Below, in pieces: positions 11,266-22,734 of a stretch of 64,000 nt of DNA (positions within the stretch are counted from its first letter, which is position 1; the number at the start of each line of letters is the position of its first letter). The notes below the pieces were generated by a model. That model had not been told where the DNA came from. It saw only the letters and a program-made list of their open reading frames with translations, and did no database searches. Both the position numbers and the translations under genes were made by a program. This stretch comes from Forficula auricularia (taxonomy: Eukaryota > Arthropoda > Insecta > Dermaptera > Forficulidae): positions 1,754,674 to 1,818,673 of the forward strand of contig JALMQS010000073.1 in NCBI GenBank assembly GCA_024734495.1, in the 5' to 3' direction.

Positions 11266-12064
11266 CAGTGTTTCTCAATCTAAGTTCCGAGGAACCCCAG
11301 GGTAGCACTAAGGGAGGATTGGGGTTCCCCGCGCCTAGAGGTAAATAAAACAAAAATAATAGTTAGTAGTATCACCCCTCAAAAAATTTGTCATGTAAAG
11401 AAAAAATCAACTGGTGTGGTCACCACACAATTTTCACATTTTCATTTATTTGAAGTCATCGTGATACTGCTAATTTACACCCCTTGCTTTATTTCGTTTT
11501 TTTTCTCAAAAACGACTCCTACGATTTTTTTTAAAAATTAATGTATTTATCAAGTGTCATGAGTTATTAGTTTGTCAAATTTTTAATCGGATCAAAAATT
11601 TGTCAGAAATGACACTTGATAAATACATTACATCTTTAAAACATCGTTAGAGTCGTTTTTGAAAAAATCAAAAAAACGAAAAATCTTTCATGTAAATGTC
11701 CACTTCGGGTGTTCCAATTTCACCCAAAAGCTTGCTGTACTCCTTCTAGCCTATATCGAGCTTAAGTTTCCAATTTTGTAGCTCTGAGACTTATGGTCGC
11801 GAAACGCAGGGACGTACATACAGTACTCACTGACCAATAGATTTTTGGCCCCTTTTTGGCCTCTGGGGACCAATATTTTATTTTAAAATGTGGCAACACC
11901 GTCATCAGCGGCGGTATGTTATATTTGTAGTTATAAAAATTACCTAGCATAATGTTGATATTTTGACGAAAAATTAAATATCTCATATTTTAGTGCTAGG
12001 GGTTCTCAGAAGCAAACATAAGTGCTCTAGGGTTCCTCGCTTTACAAAAGGTTGAGAAACACTG
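11266..12064 (+). mobile_element. hAT MITE, 799 bp
   Basis: The termini CAGTGTTTCTCAATCT and (inverted) CAGTGTTTCTCAACCT are flanked by a perfect 8-bp duplication ATTTAGTT (11258-11265 and 12065-12072). Inside is an inverted repeat near 11503-11560 and 11610-11665 around GACACTTGATAAATACAT. No transposase. Confidence 0.92.
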
Positions 12065-12274
12065 ATTTAGTTCAAAAAATATAGTATTTTTATTATTATT
12101 CATACATATATGGGATATTCATAAAAAGTGAAAAAAATAACTTCGAAAATTTGTTACAAAGGATTAAATAATTTATTTTCTTAAGAGTAGTATTATGGGT
12201 TTAATTCAAAATACCAAATCGGCTATACTCCTCCTCAATTAGTTTAGAAAACAAAAAGATTCTATTGAAGAAGA

Positions 12275-12905
12275 ATATGTATGGATCATAGCTATGTATG
12301 GGCGTGAAGCCTGGACGATTGGAGAAGCGGAGATAAAACTGGAGCTTTCGAAATGTTGTGCTAGAGAAAAATGCCGAAAATCAAATGGATAGATAGAATT
12401 ACAAATGAAGAAGTTCTTGAAAGAATTGGAGAAAGAAGAACCTTGTGGAAAAGTAGGAGGAAAAGAAAACTCAAATGATGGGACAGACATTAAGACACAG
12501 GCACTGCTTAGGGATATTTTAGAGGGGCAGCTGAGAAAGAAAAGAGAAAAGCCCAGATTAGAATATTTCTAATTAGTAGAGATTGTGGTGTTGGTGCAAG
12601 GTGAAACATCTTTAATAAAGATAAGAGTAAATAAATATTATATTTAATATTCATTTACTATGAGTTAAGATTCTAGGTCACTTATTTCACATTTTTATTT
12701 TAATGTGAAATAAGTGACCTAGAATCCTTAACTCATAGTAAATCAATATTAAATATAATTTTTATTTACTCTTATCTTTATTAGAATATTTCTCCGAAAT
12801 AATTAACGATAAATGGGGTGTGGGTCTTTTAGAGAGGTCAATGAGTTGGCATGGGACACAGTCGAGTTGAGACGGGTGATTCCGTCAAACCAGTCTTAGG
12901 CCTGT
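12275..12905 (+). pseudogene. LINE 3' coding remnant split by a later insertion
   Basis: The frames give YGREAWTIGEAE, then KIKWIDRITNEEVLERIGER and WKSRRKRK, a typical post-RT C-terminal region of RTE/CR1-like LINEs (usual form YGCETWTL...TNEEVL). After the insertion at 12571-12780 it resumes and ends ELAWDTVELRRVIPSNQ-stop, then a GATGATAA tail. Frameshifts and stops make it a pseudogene. Confidence 0.72.
12571..12780 (+). mobile_element. Short palindromic retroelement-like insertion
   Basis: Flanked by the 13-bp direct repeat TTAGAATATTTCT (12558-12570 and 12781-12793). It starts with the family phrase GTGTTGGTGCAAGGTGAAAC and is then an almost perfect palindrome centred near 12700 (GAGTTAAGATTCTAGGTCAC and its inverse). 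It interrupts a LINE reading frame that continues on both sides. Confidence 0.8.
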
Positions 12906-13342
12906 GTTCTCAATGATGATAATCATGTGTGATGACGTCTAAGACCTACTTGAACTCTTTCGTTCCATTTGAAATGTTCAGAGTGATTATCAAATGAACA
13001 GTTTCAAAGAAATAAAAAGTCAAAATATCGCCTGAGACGTGACTTCATTACCTCGACTTCAAAAATTAATTATTATATTCTTTTCACATTCTCCAATCTC
13101 TAGGAGTAGAGCTCTATATTTTTTCTAATTTTCGTTTTATTCGAAACCACCTACCAAAAGAAGATAACACTTCATTTATAGAAAATAACTTTCGAAATCT
13201 TTGTCCTTTTTTTAATATTCAAATTATTTTTTATTATTTAACATTTAATTTTAAAAAGATATTCCATCTAAATTAGATATGGGACTTCGGAGCAATTTAA
13301 ATATTTTTAGAAAATATAAGTCTATTAACACCAAATATTTGA

Positions 13343-13560
13343 AGGAGACAATAAAAGAGTGTGTCTTCTGCTGGAATTATAAATGTTTAATTTATTTATA
13401 ACGGGACTATAGTTTCAGACTTTCACTCTTCATCAGTCTATTACGATTGATTTGCAGGAAATTTATAAATAAATTAAAATTTATAATTCCAGAGAAGACA
13501 TACTCTTTTATTGTCTTCAATTTATAAAAATTCTGCCTCTCGGTAAAAATAAACTTTCAA
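13343..13560. mobile_element. Palindromic element, second family, copy A
   Basis: Outer arms GGAGACAATAAAAGAGTGTG (13347) and its inverse near 13510 enclose a CTGATGA...GAAAC motif on the minus strand (13412-13436). The right flank TTCTGCCTCTCGG matches other copies. Confidence 0.7.
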
Positions 13561-13844
13561 TTTAAAATATTTGACTACTGAAAGGAAATATCCCCTTTAG
13601 TTGACACTAATTCATAAATATCAATAGGTAACTTCTAATTTACCTAAACTAAAATATATTTTAAAGTTTTATGTAACATTATAAAATTAATAAATAACTA
13701 CAAAATTATTATAAAAGTTTTTTTAATTTCGGGTCTCCCCCCGAAAAAACAATTTCTGGGTACGTGCCTGATATAAATTCCTTGAAAAAATTAAACATTC
13801 AAAGAATGGCTTTTCTCCCGATCAGGCAGTAAACGCGTCGCTTT

Positions 13845-13957
13845 TTCAAAAACCTGGAATCAAAATAAAACAAAAATGTCTCTCACAAAGAGAAACAAAG
13901 AGGTAATCCTCTGCTTGTTGCAAATAAACATACACACATATATATCGAAATGATATA

Positions 13958-14040
<83 letters not shown>

Positions 14041-14216
14041 TTTGTTTGAGACTATAGTTTCGAAGACTTGGTTCATCATCAGTCTTTTTTAATTATAAAT
14101 ATTGTTTTTCATCGAGTCAATACCGTATGGATATTGACTCCATGAAAAACAATATTTATAATTAAAAAGACTGATGTTGAAGACCAAGTCTTCGAAACCA
14201 TAGTTTCAAACAAATA

Positions 14217-14258
<42 letters not shown>

Positions 14259-14370
14259 ATATCATTTCGATTTATATGTCTGTATGTTTGTTTGCATCAA
14301 GCAGTGACAACCTCTTTGTTTCTCTTTATGAATCCTCAACTCTGCTACTCTCTGCAAAACAAAACTTTTC
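13845..14370. mobile_element. Large palindrome with TA tracts, second family, copy B
   Basis: The halves mirror around about 14125: CTCTTTGTTTC, (TA)n tracts (about 13963-14035 and 14220-14254), GTTTGAGACTATAGTTTCG and ACTGATGATGAACC recur inverted. Two CTGATG...GAAAC motifs face each other (14057-14082 minus; 14171-14198 plus, the latter with perfect stem GAAGAC/GTCTTC). The right end CTCTGCTACTCTCTGC is shared with other copies. Confidence 0.75.
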
Positions 14371-14730
14371 AATTAACCGTTAGGTGAGATCAGCGCCATC
14401 GCGCTTTTCTTCGAGACTAACTAATGATACTGGAAGAAATATTTCTTTGGCATTTCTAAGTAGATATGTCTACAAAATGCGCAAGCACTCAAAACGGTTA
14501 AAAATGTCTCTGGATATGAAAAAGGCAGACCGACTAGCAGCTTGCTCTGTTAGTAAAAAAGGATTGTGGTATCTGCAGAATAGTACTGTACAACTTTAGT
14601 AAACTGTCGTTGTCTCTTAATTTTTCAGACGACTCAATAGCCCATGCCTTCGACAAACCATAAGCTTTCGCTTCATTCCATAGCGTCCATTTCAGCCACG
14701 GAAGTCTTTTCCCCCTGGCACTAATATTAT
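14371..14730. other. Unassigned stretch with a 71-codon open frame
   Basis: The + frame 14384-14599 is basic (KRLKMSLDMKKADRLAACS) and not recognised. It has no intron or promoter signals that I can support. Confidence 0.3.
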
Positions 14731-14934
14731 CTGGAGCGGGTTGTGCCGAGCCGGCTAACGCGCTGGCTCTCGCTTCAGCATCGATGATGACGATGTTTGA
14801 GTGGCAGGCCGGGGTTCGATCCTGGCTATCACATAAAATTTCTCGGCTCCCTCACTAACCCTAGTAACACTTTACTGATGGGCTGTCTAATTGGGCTTTG
14901 TTCCCGGTGACAATAAATAAAAAAAAAAAATTAT
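14731..14934 (+). repeat. tRNA-derived SINE (class II tRNA-like head), copy 1
   Basis: The head GCCGAGCCGGCTAACGCGCTGG resembles the A-box region of tRNA-Leu/Ser, and the B box is GGTTCGATCCTGGC. A body with CGGCTCCCTCACTAACCCTA follows, then a TAAATAAAA-type poly(A) tail at 14918-14931. Other copies: 55287-55508 (+) and 47169-47320 (-). Confidence 0.85.
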
Positions 14935-15329
14935 CTCCCATTTGTCCCATATTTCATTCAGGATTCAATAATTTTAAAGCAGGCCTGGCCAACCTAAATC
15001 AACTCATCGATTTAACATTTCCAAGGGCCGCACCAATTTTTTTTTTTTTTTTAAATATTTTTAGAGATCTGGCTTTACGTATTTTGTACTATTGAATGCA
15101 AAGATACATCAAAGTGTTCAAACAGTGTAAATGTGAAAAAACAATAGTACTATAACATATACGAAAAAGAAAACATGCATTGAATGACCCAACATAAAAA
15201 TGTACGCATTTGTATAGAATGCTATAATTAAAAAACAGTTTAGCTATCAAAATTAATCGTTTATTTATTTATTTGCTTATTTATTTTTATAAATTTTAGG
15301 AGTCACACAAATTAAACAAATAGAGTAAT

Positions 15330-15387
15330 TTCATAAAGAGATACAAAGAGGTTGTCCTCAGCTTGATACTCAAATAAACACACACAC

Positions 15388-15447
<60 letters not shown>

Positions 15448-15875
15448 TATTTGTTTGAGACTATAGTTTTAACATAGTTTTGAAGGTTCTCATCATCAGT
15501 CTTATTTAATTATAGATATAATTTTCATGACAATATTATCGCGTGGATATATTGACAATTTTTTATTTTTATTTAACAGACAGTTAGTTGAACATTTTTT
15601 TTAATGTTTAACTGCTAGTCTGCTAATAAAACTAAAAAAAATTAATATCCACGCAATACTGATCCCATGAAAAATTATATTTATAATTAAAAAAGACTAA
15701 TGATGAGGGCTAAGCCTTCGAACTATTTCAAACTATAGTCTCAAAACAAATAAATAATATATATACCTATATATATACGTATATTTGATATATATGTGTG
15801 TATGCTTGTTTCAAGATCAAGCAGAGGACATTTCTCTAATTGATCTTTAGAATAAATTAACTCTGCTACTCTTGG
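15330..15875. mobile_element. Large palindrome with TA tract, second family, copy C
   Basis: Same architecture as 13845-14370, inside the hAT: TA tract 15388-15443, GAGACTATAGTTT inverted pair, degenerate CTGATGATGAG and CTAATGATGAGGG motifs, and a CTCTGCTACTCTTGG right end. Confidence 0.72.
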
Positions 15876-16040
15876 AAAAATAAAAACTTTTAAATTAGAG
15901 TGAACTTCAGTTAATTAAGACTATTTATTTCATAGATTTACTAGACAGTTTGTCACCGTTCACCATCTTCAGCAGAAGTACTGGAAATTGTTATTATTTA
16001 TTTATTGATACTCAAAGGGACAGGTTTAATATTTAATGCT

Positions 16041-16577
16041 TTTAAGGAATTTGGTGTTGGTGACATTTGAAACATTTTTTAAAATATTATATAAAATATT
16101 GGTAGGTTTCCATTATGATATGACAAAAGAAAAAACGAATTTATTTTGAGAATCTTTAATCTCGATATATATATATATTTCTAGTGAATTAAACAAAATA
16201 GATTTCTACCCTTCTCCTCCAGTAATTTTAGTTGTTTGCCTTTTTGTTATCTTACAAATAAATTTTACCATTGAGTTGTATTCAAATTGAAATCCTCATT
16301 TCTCAGAAGGGCCATTCAAAATTAAACAAAATAGACTTCCTACCTTTTCTCCTTCCAATAATTTTAAATATTTACTCCTTTGTTATCTTAAAAATAAATT
16401 TTACCATTGACTTGTATTCAATTTCGACTTATCCAGGTCAGTTAACTTTCTGCTTTCTCCTGAAGATGGGTTAGTCACCCGAAATATATATATCGAGATT
16501 AAAGATTCTCCAAAAATAAATTCGTTTTATTTTTTATATCTTAATGTGAAACCTACCAAGTATTTTTATCTAGTAAT
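16041..16577 (+). mobile_element. Palindromic retroelement with 14-bp target duplication
   Basis: Flanked by TTTAATATTTAAYGC direct repeats (about 16025-16039 and 16579-16593, one mismatch). It starts AAGGAATTTGGTGTTGGT and ends TGTGAAACCTACCAAG. The two ends are inverted copies (AGAATCTTTAATCTCGATAT and inverse). The right half has CTGAAGA-T-GGG-loop-CCC-GAAA (16460-16484). Close relative of 53310-53826. Confidence 0.8.
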
Positions 16578-17179
16578 TTTAATATTTAACGCCTACTCGA
16601 TACAACCCGCAATCCCGATCGTTCTGTTTCGAATGCATAACCTAGAATTCACAGGCGAAGCTCTTTCTTTCTAATCTCCTCACTCCCTTTTTGATCATCT
16701 CAATTTCACATTGTGAGCCATTTTCAAAAGATAAGTAAATAGTTTTAACTATCCTGAATTTTAGTGTCGATTATATCGAACAATGTTTAAGTTAGATTTT
16801 AAAATAACAAACAAATATTAATGGCTATTTCTTTCAATATAATTTTTGCATTTCATTTGGCCTATATTTTTTAAATCAATTTTCTCTTGTAGAAGTTTAT
16901 TATAATTATATTATTTTTCATGTTATTCTTTGTGCAATTATAGAGAACGCTATATCTTTTAATTAATGCAGGGTAGGTCATAAAGATCTACCACATTTTG
17001 AAGAGGTATAAAAAATGAAAAAATTTAATTAGAAAAACTGAATATATTTTTGAAAAGATAAAGAAACGGGTAGAAATGCAAAAACTAATCACCCAAAATG
17101 GGTGAGGTCTGAACTGAAAATTTAGTCCTTTCAGCCAAACTATGTTTGCACAGGAATTATTTAACGGATTATAGGTGGT

Positions 17180-17412
17180 GTTTCACAAAGTTTCGCCCGG
17201 CAATGCTTAGTTAGCGTTTGGGCCCGATTCCTAAGTGGATGAACTTCTCTGATATGTCAATGTAAAAATATTTTCTCCAAAATCATGATTGATACTTAAA
17301 GATAAATTCATTTATTAATATTATAGGTCTGGGTTGATTTTTGAAATGATTTCAATCTTTTTTCAAAAAAAGACACTCAAAAGATACTTAAATCTTTGCA
17401 TTCACTGTAAAA
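17180..17412 (+). repeat. tRNA-derived SINE, first family, copy A (empty-site copy)
   Basis: The degenerate head CGGCAATGCTTAGTTAGCG and B box GCCCGATTCC lead into a body with CTGATATG...AATGTAAAAATATTTTCTC and a 3' part AGGTCTGGGTTGATTTTTG. It carries AAATTCATTTATTAATATTA uninterrupted, the site that a hAT occupies in the copy at 29812. Confidence 0.75.
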
Positions 17413-17540
17413 TTAAAGGGTCCCTCACTTTAAACTTTTTCAGTTTAGCCTGATTTTATGCTTTTCCCTTCGAGTTGAAGAGAGAAAAAATCTTCAGCTA
17501 TAATTTTTATATATGTTGCATGTCGAGAGAGAGATTTGTT

Positions 17541-17690
17541 TTAAAGGTTTGGCTAACGGCCTGGCAAGTTAGTTAACGCTTGGGTTCGATTCCCAAGGGG
17601 CGAACCTCTCCTGATATGCATTGTGAAAACATTTTCTCTAAAATCTATGATTGGTCCTTAAAGATAAATTCATTTATTTATAAACTATGT
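17541..17690 (+). repeat. tRNA-derived SINE, first family, copy B
   Basis: GGTTTGGCTAACGGCCTGGC (A box) and GGTTCGATTCCC (B box) are followed by GGGGCGAACCTCTCCTGATA and the shared tail. 3' truncated against copy A. Confidence 0.8.
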
Positions 17691-18119
17691 TTGGTTAGTT
17701 TTTTCATTTCTAGCATTTTGGGGTCCACAGAATATGTATACAAAATTTGGTTGAGTTTGGTCAAAAAGACTAGAATTTTCATTTTTGACCCCCCCTCATC
17801 TTTTTTGTCTGATAATGTTTAAAACACATTAAAAATATATATATATATATTTTGTCTTCTTTTCAAAAATATATTCAGTTTTTTTCTAGCTAAATATTTT
17901 CATTTTTTACACTTCTTCAAAATATGGTAGATATAATTATGCCCTTGCCCTGTATAATGCGATTTAAAATATATTCTGAAATACCCGATTAAAAAAAAAA
18001 AAAAAAATCGTAGGTCATATATGACCCTGCGTGCAGCTCCTTGGGCCGCTGGTTGGCCAGCCCTGTTTTAAAGGTAATTCAAAATTTAAAAGTTGATTCT
18101 ACCGCCGAGCCGATCCAGA

Positions 18120-19600
18120 CAATATTCCATCCATTGTATAATAATTAAAAATTGCGCTCTTGAACTTGCTTCTCTTCTTCAAAAATTTTCAAGTTTCCGT
18201 ACTCTTCTGGTACATTTCCGGAGAGCTGGAAAATAGCAAGAATTTAACCAATTAAAAAAGATTGGGATTCTTCAAATGTCTTCAATTCATATCTTCTTTC
18301 TAAAATCATGGAAAAGGCTATTAACGCCCAAGTTGTTTGTCACTTGGAATCAAATAATCAACCCATGAAAGACAATACGGTTTTAGGAAATATCCGTTCT
18401 TGAGCGATATTCTAGAATATGTAACTCATATATAGAAATAAACTGCAACGGATCGTTGCTAAACTTTATCCAAATTCATTTGAAATATTAATATGTTCTA
18501 GAGTAAAGTACATTAAAATATAATTTTACTAAAAACTTTATTTAACCTTTTTGTGGTCCCCAAGGTATTTAATTACGATAACATACATAGGTACATATAG
18601 TACATCCATCCCCACGCATTTCCAAAAAAAATGGCACTTTTTGGCCTCTCGACGAGACCCCATGTAATTTTTGGCAAAACCGTCACGTGCTAAAATTCAA
18701 TCTAATTGAATACTTCAATTTGTGACCTTAATTGAGTCCATGGGTTCCGTAGTCTTTACCTGAGGACCCTTTGAAGTCGCGCTTGCTGCGCGACCGATTA
18801 CGATACTTTCCCCATGCTTCGCATTGGATAAAGTAAAAAGCGCTTGAGACTGGTAAAGAAACTTTCACAATAGCTTTAGACATTTTAAAAGCAAGCACAA
18901 ACATTTTCTTGATGCTAAATTACCTTCTTTTGGCCTACTTCGAACTTGCAGAGGCAAGTGGTTTGAAAGCTTTATCTCAAATTGTAGTATTTAGGTTGTT
19001 GTTGATGAAAATTCATTCTCTCCCTTCAATATTAATGCTTGAATTCCTCAGTGTTCTATTATTTCTCCCAAGCTCTTTCTTATCTTATTAATCATCTTTT
19101 AAATTTCCCCTCCAATTCACTCCTTTGTTAAGCTGATGATAGACCATCTATAACACTATATTCTTGCAAACATTGCTTCCTCGATTAATTTAGATTTAAG
19201 TAGACTTAAAAATCGGGGATCTCACAACTTAGTAAACTTTAATGGATGCAAGAGACCATGGTGAATAATTTCTAACCGTTTTTGATAGAGACCTTCATGG
19301 CATTTCTTTTGATTGGAAAAGCCACTGCATGTAAACTTGCCTTCTATCCCGGACCAGACACCTTTTTACGCCCAATCAACTCCTTATCCTATACAAAGCA
19401 CAAATTCGCCCTTGTCTCAAATATATCTCGTATCTATAGAGAGGAGTCTCCAAGCATTCTCTTGCCACATGGATGCAATTCAGAGGCGAGCTATCAAACT
19501 AATAGGGGATCCATCATTAACTAACCCCTTCGACTCACTGGGCCTTCACTAAAACGGTCCTCCCCTTTGCATTTTATTATAGATTATAGTTTGTTCTTCT
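18120..19600 (+). pseudogene. LINE reverse transcriptase remnant, split
   Basis: The frames read FPESWKIARI...PI, SKIMEKAINAQVVCHLES and QYGF-like RYGFRKYRS-type sequence (18200-18430), the RT fingers region. After a break near 18430-18860 they continue with ETGKETFTIALDILKAS (usual ALDISKAFD), FSPFNINA, IPQCSIISP (usual GIPQGSxLSP), a degraded active-site box ending ADD near 19131, then LYKAQIRP and IQRRAIKLIGDPSLTNPFDS near 19480-19550. The order matches the RT domain of CR1/R1-like LINEs. Many frameshifts and stops. Bases 18460-18860 are foreign sequence. Confidence 0.75.
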
Positions 19601-19604
19601 TCTT

Positions 19605-19880
19605 CTTCTTCTTATTTTTAAACCTATAGGTTTGTTTCTTCCAGAACGTCATACCATCTCTTCTTTGGACGACCTCTACTTCTTATTCCAACTGGCTTGT
19701 TTATCATCACTTTCTTTACTAGTCGGTCTTCTGGCATTCTTCTCACATGCGCATACCATTCCGCTCTTCTTCTTTTAACCCATTCGCCCATCTTTTGTTC
19801 TGACCTGATAAAATCAATAATCCCTCTTAAAGCCTTATTTGCGCCAAATACTCGATTTTCAAACATTCATCACCCCTTCA
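19605..19880 (-). pseudogene. LINE C-terminal remnant
   Basis: The minus frame of 80 codons contains RRAEWYAHVRRMPEDRLVKK and GRPKKRWYDVLEE, the hallmark of the post-RT tail of RTE-like LINEs (WxGHVxRMxxxRxxK...GRPxxRWxDxL). It is head-to-head with the LINE at 18120-19600. Confidence 0.82.
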
Positions 19881-20074
19881 CAGTTAAATTAAATACTAAC
19901 TGAACAAAGGCATTCGCCAATTATCTCGTTTATCTCTATGACTTCTAGCGACTAGAACTTTCCTTTCCCGTCTGTCTTTCGGCGGCATATAACCTCCAAT
20001 CTATAAAGACCTGTATCCACAAATACCTTCAACATTAATTCAATCCCTAAAATTTATTTTTCTTCTTTTCACAA

Positions 20075-20830
20075 TGTAAGAAGCATTGCATTTTCGGATG
20101 AACTTTGGATCTGACGCCCACAAAACTCGTTTTATTTTTATCAACACACTTTTCTTTTTTAAATGTGGCAACACCGTTATCGGCGGCGTTATTTTTATTT
20201 TATTTATTTATTTATTTATTTATTTATTCATTCATAATTCTTACAATTTAACTTTACACAATGCTCTGAGGCAGTTTGCCTCATATGAGCAGTAAAAAAG
20301 AATAATTAACATAAAACAAAGAGAAGAAAAATAAAAACAAGTGTGTGCGAAAAAGAAAGCTCCAGCGAAAGGAAGGTGAGAGGAAGGTGAGAGAGCCAGC
20401 AGGGGGAAAAGATACACCATAAAAGAGAGACGCCAAAAAAGAGACGCTTACTCCTGAAACCCGCCCCCGCTAATACATGCCAAGAGACCACGATTGAATA
20501 TAAGTGATGATGAAGATGAACGAGTGAATGAAGTTAATGAATTCCACAGTCGGGCAGCAGTGACAGTGAATGACCTATTCACCACCTCGGACCGGTGACT
20601 CGGAATATGAATACGGTTTGAATCAGCCCGAAAAGCGCGATTATGTATGGATGATTTAAAAGTGAACATTTTATAGATGTATTCTATATGTTAAGGGTAT
20701 CAAAAACTATCACTTGGAGTTGTTCAAGTGAAATTAGCTGTTATAGTATTGGAGATAACAGACTTCAAAAAATGAACCTTCCGTAACTGAATGCAATACT
20801 TTAACTTTTGTATGCTTCGTTATGCAAATA
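20075..20830 (+). repeat. Dispersed repeat split by a LINE
   Basis: 20075-20185 (GGATCTGACGCCCACAAAAC, GTGGCAACACCGTTATCGGC) and 20690-20830 (GGAGTTGTTCAAGTGAAATT, TGAATGCAATACTTTAA) correspond to successive parts of 3700-3880. The LINE 3' end at 20190-20690 sits between them. Confidence 0.55.
20190..20690 (-). pseudogene. LINE 3' end with TTTA-repeat tail
   Basis: The minus frame (20448-20669) reads NRIHIPSHRSEVVNRSFTV, then ARLWNSLTSFTR and SLIFNRGLLA, the IPxHRT...SF...WNxLP...F pattern of LINE C-termini. The 3' UTR has the hairpin TGAGGCA-gtt-TGCCTCA (20267-20283), also found at 63447-63463. The element ends in an (AAAT)n tail, seen as (ATTT)n at 20192-20232. Confidence 0.8.
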
Positions 20831-20839
20831 AAAGTAAAA

Positions 20840-21129
20840 AAAGCAGATTTTAATGAAGAGGCAAATGCGAAATTTGATTATTTTCCTTCTATTAAACTTG
20901 TACTTGAAATAGAACGAAATTCGACCACCAAATAGATGAATAGGCAACCACAGCCCTTCGCAGCGTTTGGTCTCTTCTATTGACAACAGTATACAAAGTA
21001 ATGATATTAGAGAGAGAAATATGAACAAACGAAGCGCTCTCAGTACTGATTTCTCTAGACATCCCCTCACAGTGTTTCAATCAAGAAAAATAAAATATAA
21101 ATCACACAATTTGTGATATTTGTTGATCA
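20840..21129. other. Unassigned stretch
   Basis: Overlapping minus-strand open frames of 62 and 89 codons exist, but neither is recognised and their Ser/Leu-rich content does not argue for coding. Confidence 0.3.
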
Positions 21130-21420
21130 CAGCGGATGAAAAATACCTACCCCCCAACATTCAAGTGAAGGGCACAGAAGGTATGTCGATTTGGACCAAA
21201 GCCTTATCATACCGTCACGGGTTTAATCCTAGATTAACTTTCAGATTTAATTGCACTCTGATTTACTCATGCTGATATATAAATAAGAACACTCATACAC
21301 ACACCGACCATTGAATTTTCTGGTTATTGTTGGCTCTGACTCCCACAAACCCGTTATATTTTTCTAAACTCAAAGAACATTGAATAAATTTTGAAAGATC
21401 TTCAAATATGGGTCAATAGT
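21130..21420 (+). repeat. Dispersed repeat copy
   Basis: Shares GGCTCTGACTCCCACAAAC and flanking sequence with 3545-3900; no termini found. Confidence 0.5.
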
Positions 21421-21429
21421 TTAATGCAG

Positions 21430-21952
21430 TGATACACTGAAAGTGTTCAATCTGTAAATGTGAAAAAACAATACCACAACCAGATATGAAAAGAAAACAA
21501 ACATTGATGCAGCAACAAAATATAATTGTATAATAATAATAAACATAAAATATTAAAATTATTATTAGTTAAGTCAAATATAAGCCAAACAATATTTCAA
21601 ATTTTATTTTAAAATAACAAACAAATTTGAATGGCAATTCCTTTCTTTCCTTCTGATATTTACGTTTCTTTTCACTTATTTTTACTTTTCTTTAATTATA
21701 ATAAAAATATGTTTCACCTCGCACCAACACCAGACTCTAAAAATTATTACTTAATTTTTCTAAATCTATATCAATAGAAGTTTACTATTATTATTTAATA
21801 TGTTATTCTTCATGTAATTATAGGGAAAATTATTTCTTTTAATTACTTTAATGCGATTTAAAATATATATTTTGAAATACCCGATAAAAACAATTTGTAT
21901 ATGATCGCGGGCCGCAACTAAGTGAGTCTCGGGCCACGGATTGACCAGACCT
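21430..21952 (+). mobile_element. Truncated hAT, relative of 14980-18065
   Basis: AATGTGAAAAAACAATA at the left matches 15129 onward. The right end is GGATTGACCAGACCTG, matching the right terminus of the large hAT. Confidence 0.65.
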
Positions 21953-22324
21953 GGGCTAGGATTTATAATTCTATTTTTTGAACCTCTTCCATTTCGACCT
22001 CCTAAAGAAATAATAACTTTTTATTAATAGATCCTTTTATAGTAAATTCCCTTCTTTTTTTTTGAAAATTTTATAATTTTAATTTTTAAGAACCCTTTCC
22101 TTAATTTTTGGTTCGATTTCAACGAAAATTTAATCAGCTCTTAATCTCACTACAATAAAACTCCATTTGAAAATTGGTTTTGAAAATTCACTCTAGTTTT
22201 TGAGCTAGAGTCTACATAAAATTTGGTAACGCACAGACTAAAGTATTAAAACTAACTATCGTAGGTACTGACAGACAAAACAATTATTATCTTAAGTCAC
22301 TGTGATGGCGAGGATTCTTACAGA

Positions 22325-22705
22325 TGTTAAATAAAACAACAGCTTTTTCCTCAGCAGTTTTTTAATTCGATTTGTGGTTAAATTAAATCCCCTAAATTTC
22401 GGAAACTTTACAAGTCCTCCTTCTACAGTGGACCTCCACCCAATCACCATATCTCCTCTTTAATACATATTTTATTACTTTACTAACTAGTACTACTACT
22501 ACTTTACTACTTTATTATATAAAATGAAACATTGTGAGATGTCTCTCGAGCTCTGTATTAGAATAATTTTGGAAACAGAGCAAATACGGTGATTGAATGG
22601 AGGTCCACTGAAGAAGAAAGACTGTAAAATTTCTGAAATATTTTAACCACTAATTGAATTTAAAAAACTGCTGAGAAAAATCTTTTGTTTTATTTAAAAT
22701 AATTA
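22325..22705. repeat. Palindrome related to the CTGANGA families
   Basis: The left arm AACAGCTTTTTCCTCAGCAG...GTGGACCTCCACCCAATCAC is mirrored by GTGATTGAATGGAGGTCCAC...CTGCTGAGAAAAATC. Degenerate CTGWAGA...GAAA motifs lie in both arms near 22404-22435 and 22607-22640. Confidence 0.65.
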
Positions 22706-22734
22706 ATATCTCATAAAATATAATTTTTTCGATG

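Larger units (their letters stand above)
14980..18065 (+). mobile_element. 3.1-kb hAT element with nested insertions
   Basis: The termini CAGGCCTGGCCAACC and (inverted) CAGGGCTGGCCAACC are flanked by a perfect 8-bp duplication TTTTAAAG (14972-14979 and 18066-18073). It contains a TA-rich palindrome (15330-15870), a palindromic retroelement (16041-16577) and two SINEs (17180-17412 and 17541-17690). No transposase frame remains. Partial relatives end at 21952 and 27459. Confidence 0.88.

Noticed and set aside
13846..14079. 77-codon minus frame with long Tyr-Ile alternation
   Set aside because: It is the translation of the TA dinucleotide tract inside a palindrome.
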